Below, one piece after another: positions 1 through 7,073 of a stretch of 42,310 nucleotides of DNA. Numbering within the stretch: position 1 is the first letter of the stretch; every line of letters starts with the position of its first letter. The notes beneath the pieces are model-generated. The model had not been told where the DNA came from and ran no database searches. It saw only the letters and a list, made by a program, of their open reading frames with translations. The stretch lies in NCBI GenBank assembly GCA_945883805.1, contig CAMCYE010000016.1:1-42310 (forward strand), written 5' to 3'. This stretch comes from Victivallis vadensis (GTDB lineage Bacteria > Verrucomicrobiota > Lentisphaeria > Victivallales > GWF2-50-93). A program made the position numbers and the translations under genes.

Positions 1-702
1 TGCAATCCCGCAACTCCGGGAATGTTTGACAACAACGACCATCTGGGCTACGCCGCATGGACAAGCGATGGAGAACATTGGGAGGGGCCGCATTCGCTCG
101 AAGGAACCTACGGCCACTACATCTGGCGTGCGGGGACATATGGTGGAAAAGCCTACCTTTGTGGACGTCGCGTTCGCGATTTTGCGCCGACTGACGGGGA
201 TGAAGGCAAGAAGGCAGTCATGGAATCCGCCATGTTGGAGAGCGAGGACGGTCTTGTATGGAGATTCTGCGGACTTTTCCAGGAAGAGAAGGGAAACGAG
301 ACAGCTTTTATTTTTGAAGATGACGGCAGTATTCTTGCAGTAGCCAGATCCAGAGGTGAAAATGCCATGCTATGCAAGGCAAAACCCCCTTACAAGGATT
401 GGACTCGCACCCCTTTGAATCACAATGTCGGCGGGCCGCTCCTGACGAAATGGGGAAAACATTATTTGGTTGGGGGCAGAAAGATTCCATTCGGGGACAC
501 AGCTAAAACAGTGCTCTCCTGGCTTGTCGGCGACAAACTCGAGGACATGGTGGAACTGCCAAGCGGGGGCGATACATCATATCCAGGATTCATCGCTCTC
601 AGCGACAGTAAAGCTTTGCTTTCCTATTACTCAAGTCACGAGGGAAGCAATTCCAAATTGGCACCCTGTTCAATTTATCTGGCGGAGTTAAGACTGGGAT
701 AA
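1..702 (+). CDS. Sialidase-like beta-propeller protein (5' partial)
   Basis: The reading frame is open from base 1 and the first ATG at 22 lies inside it, so the gene starts upstream of the window. The visible 233 residues have propeller-type repeats with a degenerate Asp-box (SEDGLVW near residue 82) and the ending DTSYPGFIAL...LLSYYSSHEG...IYLAELRL, which is typical of the last blade of sialidase-like or GH33/GH43-like proteins. Its role is probably binding or hydrolysis of a glycosidic substrate. No activity can be assigned because the N-terminal blades are missing. It sits at the head of a carbohydrate island that carries a second, complete sialidase at 21583. It could equally be a non-catalytic sialidase-fold protein. 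Confidence 0.75.
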   Translation, partial: CNPATPGMFDNNDHLGYAAWTSDGEHWEGPHSLEGTYGHYIWRAGTYGGKAYLCGRRVRDFAPTDGDEGKKAVMESAMLESEDGLVWRFCGLFQEEKGNETAFIFEDDGSILAVARSRGENAMLCKAKPPYKDWTRTPLNHNVGGPLLTKWGKHYLVGGRKIPFGDTAKTVLSWLVGDKLEDMVELPSGGDTSYPGFIALSDSKALLSYYSSHEGSNSKLAPCSIYLAELRLG

Positions 703-775
703 GAATCAAAGAAAGATAAGATTTTCAACCACTAATCGACACTAACAGGGCACTAAGAAGAAATAAAATACAAAA

Positions 776-1426
776 ATGAAGAAAACCATGTCTTTACCAA
801 AACTCTTTGTCGTCGGCGACAGCATATCAGTGGGTTACAGTCCGCCCCTTCAGAAAATGACAGAAGGTGATTTTCAGTTTTATGGACGCAAAACCGGAAT
901 GGAGGAGGCACTGAAGAACCTTGATATTCCCCTTGGTTCAAATATCGGTGATTCCTCTATGGTTTTAAATTACCTTCAAACCATGCTGACAAAGTCAGAC
1001 TGGCGTCCTGAAGTGCTCCTGTTAAATTGCGGACTTCACGATATCAAGACTAAAGACGGGAAAATACAGATTCCCATTGAAGACTACCGCAAGAATCTAA
1101 AAAATATTGTCAAGCTGCTTGCCGACAACGGGATCAATCCGATCTGGGTCCGGACAACGCCCGTCGAGGATGAGCAGCACAACAGCGGCCAGAAGGATTT
1201 CAAAAGATACTCAAAGGATCTGGATAAATACAATGCCGCCGCAGACGAGATTATGAATGCGGCCGGAATTAAAATGATAGACCTTCACACCTTTACCGCC
1301 AGCCTCGGAAAGGGAAAGGAGATCTACCGGGATCACGTGCATTATCATCCGGAGATTGAAGCCCGGCAGGCTGCGTATATCGCAGGATTCCTGCAGGTGT
1401 ATTGTGCAAATTTGCAGGAGAAATAA
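776..1426 (+). CDS. SGNH/GDSL-family hydrolase (esterase)
   Basis: This 216-residue protein has the SGNH layout. Block I is VVGDSIS with nucleophile Ser16, block III is the NCGLHD stretch (84-89), and block V is DHVH (187-190), supplying the catalytic Asp and His. Such enzymes usually remove acetyl or other acyl groups from sugars. No signal peptide is obvious, so it is probably cytoplasmic. The ATG at 776 is used, but the ATG at 788 (MSLPKL) is a reasonable alternative because no strong ribosome site precedes either. It lies between the propeller gene and the FadR-type regulator and may deacylate an imported sugar. The substrate cannot be read from the sequence. Confidence 0.8.
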   Translation: MKKTMSLPKLFVVGDSISVGYSPPLQKMTEGDFQFYGRKTGMEEALKNLDIPLGSNIGDSSMVLNYLQTMLTKSDWRPEVLLLNCGLHDIKTKDGKIQIPIEDYRKNLKNIVKLLADNGINPIWVRTTPVEDEQHNSGQKDFKRYSKDLDKYNAAADEIMNAAGIKMIDLHTFTASLGKGKEIYRDHVHYHPEIEARQAAYIAGFLQVYCANLQEK

Positions 1427-1442
1427 AATTTATGCCACTGAC

Positions 1443-1526
1443 TTTCACTGATGGGGATTAAAAACAAGACTTGCTGTGAATTCGATTTTGCAACAAAAGC
1501 GAATTCACAGCAAATCTTCATCAGTG
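1443..1526. repeat. Nested inverted repeat between SGNH gene and regulator
   Basis: Outer arms CACTGATG (1446-1453) and CATCAGTG (1519-1526) enclose perfect 14-bp inner arms, TTGCTGTGAATTCG (1471-1484) and its complement (1500-1513). The result is a long stem-loop about 15 bp downstream of the SGNH stop codon. It could act as a terminator-like or mRNA-stabilising structure or be a mobile repeat. There is no T-run after it. It is followed by a GT-rich stretch (1550-1580) with short repeated words. Confidence 0.7.
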
Positions 1527-1605
1527 TAAAATTAGTGGTTAGAGTATTTTTCGTGTGTTTTGTGTGTTTCGTGGTAAACAATTTTTTTAATAAAACGGTG
1601 TCAGC

Positions 1606-2277
1606 ATGCTTAAAAAAGTAGTCAAAAGTTCTCTGGTAAACCAAGTTACGGAAAATATAATCGAATACATGGTTTCACATAAGATGAAACCCGGGGAGCG
1701 GCTTCCCAGTGAAATGCAGTTAATGGATTCGCTGGGGATAAGCCGTTCTGTTTTAAGGGAAGCGTTGAGCAGGTTGAATTATTTCGGCATCATCTCGTCT
1801 GAGAAAAAGAATGGCATAATCGTCAAAAGCCCCAAACCGTTTGCCACGATCTATAATTTCCTGCCACTGCTCGTAAGTAGTAGCAATGACTTTGAAAAAT
1901 TCACCTATTTCCGGTATGTGCTGGAATGCGGAGCTGCGGAATTCGCAATCCTCTTCGGTGACGAACAATCGGTCGGAGAAATAACAAAGGCAGCCAAAAC
2001 ATATCTTGAGAACGCGAACAAGGGGCTCACTCGCGATGAGATGATTGAATTTGACGAGAGTTTTCACATCGCCATTTTCGATGCCGGGAAAAATGATTTC
2101 CTGAACGAACTAAGCTCAATGGTCATCAAGCATTTCAGTAGCAGGCCAAGCGAGTTGAGCAGAAAAGACTTTGACAGAATAGCAAATGAGCATTCATCAA
2201 TAGCCCAAGCCATAAAAAATAAGGACATGGACAAATGCAGGAAACTGCTGGGATCGCATCTGCGGTTAAAATCTTGA
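1606..2277 (+). CDS. FadR/GntR-family transcriptional regulator
   Basis: This 223-residue protein has an N-terminal winged helix-turn-helix (about 10-75), with the family signature PGERLPSEMQLMDSLGISRS followed by VLREAL. A C-terminal all-helical FCD ligand-binding domain (about 95-220) follows. FadR-subfamily regulators usually sense small carboxylic acids or sugar acids and repress an adjacent catabolic operon. The gene directly precedes an HpcH/HpaI aldolase, and a 26-bp perfect palindrome lies between the two, so autoregulation and control of the aldolase operon is the simplest model. The ATG at 1606 puts the HTH at the usual distance from the N terminus. The inducer is unknown and is probably a 2-keto-3-deoxy or related sugar acid. 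Confidence 0.88.
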   Translation: MLKKVVKSSLVNQVTENIIEYMVSHKMKPGERLPSEMQLMDSLGISRSVLREALSRLNYFGIISSEKKNGIIVKSPKPFATIYNFLPLLVSSSNDFEKFTYFRYVLECGAAEFAILFGDEQSVGEITKAAKTYLENANKGLTRDEMIEFDESFHIAIFDAGKNDFLNELSSMVIKHFSSRPSELSRKDFDRIANEHSSIAQAIKNKDMDKCRKLLGSHLRLKS

Positions 2278-2306
2278 AACAAGATTTTAAATTAAAAATA
2301 AAAAAT

Positions 2307-2332
2307 AACTAAATCCGTGCACGGATTTAGTT
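2307..2332. promoter_or_regulatory. 26-bp perfect palindrome, candidate operator of the FadR-type regulator
   Basis: The left half is AACTAAATCCGTG and the right half is its exact complement, so 26 bp are perfectly self-complementary around the centre GTGCAC. It lies 30 bp after the regulator stop codon and ends 1 bp before the ribosome-binding site AGGAGG (2334-2339) of the aldolase gene. The position fits a repressor operator or an mRNA hairpin beside the ribosome site. Binding by the neighbouring regulator is inferred, not shown. Confidence 0.7.
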
Positions 2333-2347
2333 TAGGAGGAAACTGGG

Positions 2348-3154
2348 ATGATATATTCCACAAAGTTAATTGAAAAAGTCAGGGCCGGCAAAGCGGCGGT
2401 CGGTTTTTGGATAAACCTTTCAGATCCGGCGCTGGTTCAGCTTGCCGGCATAGCCGGTTTCGACTGGGTCATGATAGACACCGAACACAATCCTGTCAGC
2501 GATGCACAGGTGCAGGGACATATTTACGCATTGAGCGGATTTGAGACTTCGTGCATTGTAAGGGTCAGGGCAAACCGTCAGGAGAATATCAAATGGGTGT
2601 TGGACTCAGGCGTAGCCGGGATAATCGTCCCGGCAATCACAGATTACGCGGACGCACTGGAAGCCGTTAAAAATTCCAAATACCATCCGCTTGGAATGCG
2701 CGGATACGGGCCGAACCGCGCCAGCAATTTCATGACGGAGCTGAAAAGCTACAATGAAATTTCCAACCGTGACATCATGCTCATATGCCAGATCGAGCTA
2801 GCCTCGGCCGTAAAGGATGTCGATAAAATATGCAGCATTCCGGGAATCGATGGCATCTGGATAGGGCCGACAGATCTTGCCCAGTCCATGGGACATCTCG
2901 GGAACCATAACCACCCCGACGTCCAAGCAGCCATAAAGCTGGTGATTGATACGGCCAACAGACATAAGATGCCATGGGGAATCCCCACCGCGTCGGCTGT
3001 GGATTTTAACAAATACGCCTCAATGGGTGGCACGATTCTGACGGCAGGTTCTGACACCTCAATGCTGAGAAACGCGTTGAACGGCATATTGAAGGAGATT
3101 AAAGATGGAACTTCTGAAAAGTCGGATCAGGCCAAAGGATATATACACCCCTGA
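2348..3154 (+). CDS. HpcH/HpaI-family aldolase (2-keto-3-deoxy sugar acid or related)
   Basis: This class II, metal-dependent pyruvate aldolase of 268 residues cleaves 2-keto-3-deoxy (hydroxy-keto) acids to pyruvate plus an aldehyde. Family motifs are in place: DTEHNP (44-49) with His47, RVRAN with Arg72/Arg74, QIE with metal ligand Glu150, and GPTDLA with metal ligand Asp176. The ribosome site AGGAGG lies 8 bp before the ATG. It follows the FadR-type regulator and a palindromic candidate operator, which suggests induction by a sugar acid. The related enzymes 2-dehydro-3-deoxyglucarate aldolase and 4-hydroxy-2-oxoheptanedioate aldolase cannot be told apart here. A sugar-acid substrate is favoured by the glycosidase neighbourhood. 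Confidence 0.88.
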   Translation: MIYSTKLIEKVRAGKAAVGFWINLSDPALVQLAGIAGFDWVMIDTEHNPVSDAQVQGHIYALSGFETSCIVRVRANRQENIKWVLDSGVAGIIVPAITDYADALEAVKNSKYHPLGMRGYGPNRASNFMTELKSYNEISNRDIMLICQIELASAVKDVDKICSIPGIDGIWIGPTDLAQSMGHLGNHNHPDVQAAIKLVIDTANRHKMPWGIPTASAVDFNKYASMGGTILTAGSDTSMLRNALNGILKEIKDGTSEKSDQAKGYIHP

Positions 3155-3180
3155 CCCGAATGCCACCCAACTTAAGTGTC

Positions 3181-3396
3181 GCCGCCCTGCGGGGGCTTGT
3201 TATCTTTATGTAATTCGTGTTCTCCCAAGGCTTACGCCTTTGGGCTACATTATTTCACCTCCTGCGGAGGCTATAATAAAATAAAGAGAATCGTTTTTTA
3301 TATTCAGCCCTCGCAGAGGGCGACATGTTGTAGCCTCATGCGTAAGCGTGGGGATGATGAATAATAAAATATAACTCCCAGCCCCCGCAGGGCGGC
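3181..3396. repeat. Multi-hairpin intergenic element with 17-bp terminal inverted repeats
   Basis: The 351-bp gap between the aldolase and amidohydrolase genes holds no convincing gene. It is bounded by perfect 17-bp arms, GCCGCCCTGCGGGGGCT (3181-3197) and its complement (3380-3396). Inside are three smaller hairpins: CCCAAGGC/GCCTTTGGG (3224-3244, one bulge), CCTCC/GGAGG (3258-3270) and GCCCTC/GAGGGC (3307-3321). CTTAAG also occurs on both sides (3171 and 3428). This resembles a REP/MITE-like cassette or a structured RNA. No transposase is visible. Confidence 0.7.
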
Positions 3397-3505
3397 GGCA
3401 CAACATATCGTTGATCGACAAAAAACGCTTAAGTCGTGAGGCATTCCACTGACCCGACCAAGATGTAATTATACAGGTGTTAATATTAAAAAGGAGTTTT
3501 GTTTC

Positions 3506-4375
3506 ATGAGGATTAATGGCCACGTTCATGGGGGGCACGCAGAACGCGACGCTTCCGGAAAACTTATCCCACCCCTGAAGCTTGCCTGGGAGTCAAAGGA
3601 ACTTTTCCCTGAAGAGTACAAGAAAATGACACCGGAGGAATATGTTGAAATAGGCAAGAAGAAGCACGGTGTCGAAAGAGTCATCCTGCTCGATCCTCCG
3701 GAGGTGACATTCAGGCTGAAGGAAATATTCAAGGACTACGTCATAGCTGTGCCGATGGTGGATATGGACAATATCACTCCGGAGGAAATCAATTCCCTTT
3801 TCAAGCGAGGGGCGGCCGGAATCAAGTTCATCGTACCGTCAAAATCCTACGGGGACGATTCTTATTTTCCACTTTACGATGCGATAGCTGCCAATCACGG
3901 ACTGGCTATCTTCCACACAGGTTTTGTGCTTCTCGGCAGATTCGAACCGGGCAGCTGGGATGCCAGAAAGAGCATCGTTGACATCACTAACATGCGTCCG
4001 TCCGCACTGGATCGTGTGGCCCGTGCGTTTCCGGATCTGAAGATCATCATGGCCCATTTCGGCAATCCCTGGTGGGAGGAAGCCTGGAAGATGATCAGCA
4101 GCCACAAGAATATCTACGCCGATCTTTCCGGCGGGGACACGTTTAGGCGCTCTATTGACATGTGGAAGGAGATATTAGCGCCGAATGGCAATTTGGACAC
4201 CGGAGCCGTCTCAAAACTATGTTTCGGCACGGACGGACAAAGTTTCCTGCCCGGTCATTACGGGACACCGGATGTTTACAAATTATATGAACGCTTGTTT
4301 GACGTCCTGAAAATTCCAACCGAGTTACAGGAAAAGGTGAACAGGGGAAATATTCTGAAACTGATTGAGAACTGA
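3506..4375 (+). CDS. Amidohydrolase-2 family metal-dependent hydrolase, copy 1
   Basis: This 289-residue TIM-barrel hydrolase of the amidohydrolase_2 (PF04909-like) family has N-terminal metal motif HVHGGH (6-11), a barrel His in IFHTG, a MAHFGNPWW segment and a late Asp in FGTDGQ. Members include lactonases and decarboxylases acting on carboxylated or lactone substrates. Next to an HpaI aldolase, a sugar-lactone or sugar-acid step is plausible. A paralogue about 83% identical lies at 22951-23820, and both share the leader GGAGTTTTGT before the ATG. Here the usual D-x-H-x-H start reads N-G-H-V-H, while copy 2 has D-V-H-V-H. Both histidines are kept, so activity is still possible. Confidence 0.8.
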   Translation: MRINGHVHGGHAERDASGKLIPPLKLAWESKELFPEEYKKMTPEEYVEIGKKKHGVERVILLDPPEVTFRLKEIFKDYVIAVPMVDMDNITPEEINSLFKRGAAGIKFIVPSKSYGDDSYFPLYDAIAANHGLAIFHTGFVLLGRFEPGSWDARKSIVDITNMRPSALDRVARAFPDLKIIMAHFGNPWWEEAWKMISSHKNIYADLSGGDTFRRSIDMWKEILAPNGNLDTGAVSKLCFGTDGQSFLPGHYGTPDVYKLYERLFDVLKIPTELQEKVNRGNILKLIEN

Positions 4376-4415
4376 TACGATATAATTTTAACAAAACCAA
4401 TAAATAGCCAATTTG

Positions 4416-4440
4416 AAAACTCTGAAAAAATCAGAGTTTT
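4416..4440. terminator. Stem-loop between amidohydrolase and GH4 genes
   Basis: Perfect 10-bp arms AAAACTCTGA and TCAGAGTTTT enclose an A5 loop, 40 bp after the amidohydrolase stop and 22 bp before the GH4 ATG. It could attenuate readthrough or stabilise the mRNA. The stem is AT-rich and there is no separate T-tract, so a true rho-independent terminator is uncertain. Confidence 0.45.
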
Positions 4441-4462
4441 GAAACCGGCTCAGGAGTTTAAC

Positions 4463-5797
4463 ATGGCTCGCATTGTTTTCATCGGCGCAGGAAGTTTTGG
4501 ATTCACGAGGAGATTGGTGAGGGACATCCTTACTTTTCCAATTCTCAAGGATTCAACCATCGTCCTCATGGACATCAACGCTGAAAGGCTCAGATATATA
4601 ACCTTGGCGGTAAAGAAGATCATTGCCGCCGGGAATTATCCCTCCAATGTCATTTCCACTATGGACAGGGCCGAGGCGCTCAAGGGTGCCGACGCCGTCA
4701 TCTGCACAATCCTCAGCGGAGAAATAGATGTATGGCGCTATGACATTGAAATCCCAAAGAAATACGGTGTCGACACCAATGTCGGAGACACCCGCGGCCC
4801 ATCCGGAATTTTCAGGGCCCTCAGGACGATTCCTGTGATGTTGAGTATCTGCAAGGACATTGAGAGATACTGCCCTGATGCAATATTCCTCAACTACACA
4901 AACCCTATGGCGATGCTCTGCCATGCAATGCAGAAGACTTCCAAGATTACGGTCTCCGGACTCTGCCACAGTGTCCAGGGCACAGCTGGAATGCTCGCTA
5001 AATGGGGCGGAGTTCCCAAAGAGGAAGTCGACTATGTATGCGCGGGAATAAACCATCAGGCGTGGTATCTCGAATTCAAGCACAAGAACAAGGATCTGTA
5101 TCCCAAACTTAACAAGGTGGTCCGCGAAAACAAGAAGATCTACAACCATGAACAGGTCAGGAACGAAATGTTCATCCATCTCGGATACTACGTCTCCGAG
5201 TCCAGCGGACACAACTCCGAGTACAATGCCTGGTTCCGCAAACGCCCCGACCTCATCAAGAAATACTGCACAGGCGGCACCGGCTCGAATCCTGGGCATT
5301 ACGCATACGTTCTAAAGGAATACCAGCAACGCAACGTAAACAGGAAATGGCAGAAGGATATTGAGGAATGGCTGAAGAATCCCGATATCGACCTCAAGCG
5401 CGGGTACGAATACGCCTCATTCATCATCAACGCATGGATGGGCGGAGATATTTTCAAGTTCAACGGCAATGTCCCGAACAAGGGGCTGATCACGAATCTT
5501 CCATATGACGCCTGCGTAGAAGTTCCCGTCGTTGCTGGAAGAAACAAGCTTGATTCAGTCCATGTCGGGGAGCTTCCTCCGCAGCTCGCAGCCCTGAACA
5601 ACCTGAACATCGCGATAGAGAACATGGCTGTAGACGCAGCCCTGACAGGCAACGCCGAAATGGTATACCATGCGATCGCTTATGACCCGCTCACATCCGC
5701 AGTACTCTCGCTCGCTGAAATCCGCAAGATGGTACAGGAGATGTTAAACAGGAACAAGGCGTATCTGCCCCAGTTCAAGAATTTAAAGATTACCTGA
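4463..5797 (+). CDS. GH4 family alpha-glycosidase (MelA-like)
   Basis: This 444-residue NAD+- and divalent-metal-dependent glycosidase of family GH4 works by an oxidation-elimination mechanism in the cytoplasm. The nucleotide-binding loop GAGSFG (8-13) opens the protein. Further motifs are NYTNPMAM (144-151), metal ligands Cys168-His169 in GLCHSVQG and His198 in GINHQ. The [16 protein letters not shown] stretch recalls alpha-galactosidase and alpha-galacturonidase members. The start is the ATG at 4463, with AGGAG at 4452-4456; an in-frame TTG at 4439 lies within the preceding stem-loop and is unlikely. It probably releases a monosaccharide from imported oligosaccharides. Family is certain, but whether it acts on glucosides, galactosides or uronides is not. 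Confidence 0.92.
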   Translation: MARIVFIGAGSFGFTRRLVRDILTFPILKDSTIVLMDINAERLRYITLAVKKIIAAGNYPSNVISTMDRAEALKGADAVICTILSGEIDVWRYDIEIPKKYGVDTNVGDTRGPSGIFRALRTIPVMLSICKDIERYCPDAIFLNYTNPMAMLCHAMQKTSKITVSGLCHSVQGTAGMLAKWGGVPKEEVDYVCAGINHQAWYLEFKHKNKDLYPKLNKVVRENKKIYNHEQVRNEMFIHLGYYVSESSGHNSEYNAWFRKRPDLIKKYCTGGTGSNPGHYAYVLKEYQQRNVNRKWQKDIEEWLKNPDIDLKRGYEYASFIINAWMGGDIFKFNGNVPNKGLITNLPYDACVEVPVVAGRNKLDSVHVGELPPQLAALNNLNIAIENMAVDAALTGNAEMVYHAIAYDPLTSAVLSLAEIRKMVQEMLNRNKAYLPQFKNLKIT

Positions 5798-5893
5798 TCC
5801 CATGTATTTGCACATTTTGCGGTTAAATTATTTAGATCCATAGAAGGGAATAATGCAGATATTAGCATCTGAGAATAACAACCTGAAATAAAA

Positions 5894-6079
5894 ATGAAAC
5901 TTGAACAGCAAAAATACCGCAGGCCTCTCTGTCCGGAATTGACCGTGAGTCCGATCGTTCACGGATCCGACGGAGCAATTGACGAAGGTGCTTGCGCTGA
6001 GACTGGCATTCAGTTCCACCGGATTTTCGATTTCACAGAGGTGTTAATCCGCCTGCGCCTCGTTTCACATCGCTTATAA
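5894..6079 (+). pseudogene. Relic of a GH15-type gene (N-terminal stub only)
   Basis: The first residues, MKLEQQKYRRPLCPEL, closely match the start MKIEQKKYRVPLCPYL of the intact GH15 gene at 8447, and the DNA is also similar over about 45 bp. Similarity then stops, and the frame ends after about 61 codons, directly before the convergent AraC gene. The GH4-GH15 arrangement is thus seen twice: GH4 plus stub here, and GH4 plus full GH15 at 7074-10213. This suggests a duplicated pair in which one GH15 was deleted. The last ~45 codons match nothing recognisable. A small translated peptide cannot be excluded. Confidence 0.6.
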
Positions 6080-6109
6080 AATCGGAATTTGGGTTGAACG
6101 GCAATCGCC

Positions 6110-6940
6110 TCATTCCCTTACTGTCGGTTCGCCGAGGCTTTGCGCATAAGCTTTTGGAGTCATTCCGGTTATGCGTTTGAATATTTTGAAGAAAAATGAA
6201 AGGGAGCTATATCCCACTGCGCCCGATATATCTTGAATCGAAAATATCGATTCGCTCAAAAGATGTTTTGCCGCAGTCACTCTTTGCCTGTGTAAAATCA
6301 TACTGAAAGTCTCTCCTGTCTCCTTTCTTATAAGTGCGCATAAATAAGGGCCGCTAATACCAAGTGCGCGGCTTATTTTCTTCAGGTTCAGAGGCTTTGA
6401 GTATTCGCCTTCGATCACTTTAATGGCCCGGTTGACAATCTCCGACTGGTAGTTTTGGCGTTTTATTGGTTCTAAAGGTTTTTTCGGAATGGAAAACTCA
6501 CTTTGGCGCAACAAATAGACTATTAACTCAGTCAGGCAGCAGACAATGATATCCTTGTTGTACTGCATTTCCTGAAGCCCCTCCTTTTTCATATTTTCAA
6601 GCAGGTCGATACATCTCCTGTTGATGGGGATACTTCTGCCGAAAAGCTCTCGCGGCACTTTTCCGGAAAAGAGGATATTCAAATAGTCGAAAGGCGCACC
6701 TTCCGCTCCTTCTAGAGAGTGTCTCGTCTTCCCTGGTATGAATATGCATTCACCGTGATTGACGACTTTTTTTTCACTTTTTACAAATACATTAACTTTA
6801 CCGTAGTCAACATAAATTATTTCACAGAAATAAACTTTGTGCATATGTGAGGTACCGATATGACCCCGCCTCTTCCCTTTATGCGTGACATAAATGACTT
6901 TCTCCACAAGTGTAGGTTTGAACTCATAATCAATTTTCAT
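6110..6940 (-). CDS. AraC-family transcriptional regulator
   Basis: This 276-residue protein has an N-terminal cupin-like sensor (about 20-110, with IFIPGKTRHSLEG) and a C-terminal AraC/XylS double helix-turn-helix (about 175-270). The HTH region contains LNLKKISRALGISGPYL and the signature DISGAVGYSSLSFFFKIFKRITG. It is transcribed away from the GH4 gene at 7074 and probably activates it in response to a sugar. An in-frame ATG at 7051 would add 37 mostly hydrophobic residues and would overlap the promoter proposed for the divergent gene. The ATG at 6940 (MKIDYEF) is therefore chosen, leaving a 133-bp control region. The ribosome site is weak for both. Confidence 0.85.
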   Translation of the reverse strand: MKIDYEFKPTLVEKVIYVTHKGKRRGHIGTSHMHKVYFCEIIYVDYGKVNVFVKSEKKVVNHGECIFIPGKTRHSLEGAEGAPFDYLNILFSGKVPRELFGRSIPINRRCIDLLENMKKEGLQEMQYNKDIIVCCLTELIVYLLRQSEFSIPKKPLEPIKRQNYQSEIVNRAIKVIEGEYSKPLNLKKISRALGISGPYLCALIRKETGETFSMILHRQRVTAAKHLLSESIFSIQDISGAVGYSSLSFFFKIFKRITGMTPKAYAQSLGEPTVRE

Positions 6941-7015
6941 TGTTATATCCGTTCTTTCGAGAATCCTGTTATTGATTAAAAGTAATAAGGAGCATAATAA
7001 TAATAATATAGAGTA

Positions 7016-7044
7016 TTGTGGATCATCTGCAACTGACATATAAT
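7016..7044 (+). promoter_or_regulatory. Candidate sigma-70 promoter of the second GH4 gene
   Basis: TTGTGG (7016-7021) and TATAAT (7039-7044) are spaced by 17 bp and point to the GH4 gene, whose ATG is 30 bp downstream with AAGGAG between. It lies in the divergent region next to the AraC regulator, where an activator site is expected. The -35 box is imperfect, which fits an activator-dependent promoter. Confidence 0.55.
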
Positions 7045-7073
7045 GTATCAACAGAAAATAATTAAGGAGTCAA

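Noticed and set aside
3176..3538. Small genes on either strand between the aldolase and amidohydrolase
   Set aside because: They run through the inverted repeats and have no ribosome site or known domain.
4439..4462. TTG start for the GH4 gene
   Set aside because: It lies in the stem-loop, whereas ATG 4463 has AGGAG at the right distance and starts directly before the NAD-binding loop.
4553..5299. Long open frame (248 codons) on the minus strand inside the first GH4 gene
   Set aside because: The plus strand encodes all GH4 motifs; the antisense frame has no recognisable domain or ribosome site and is a codon-bias shadow.
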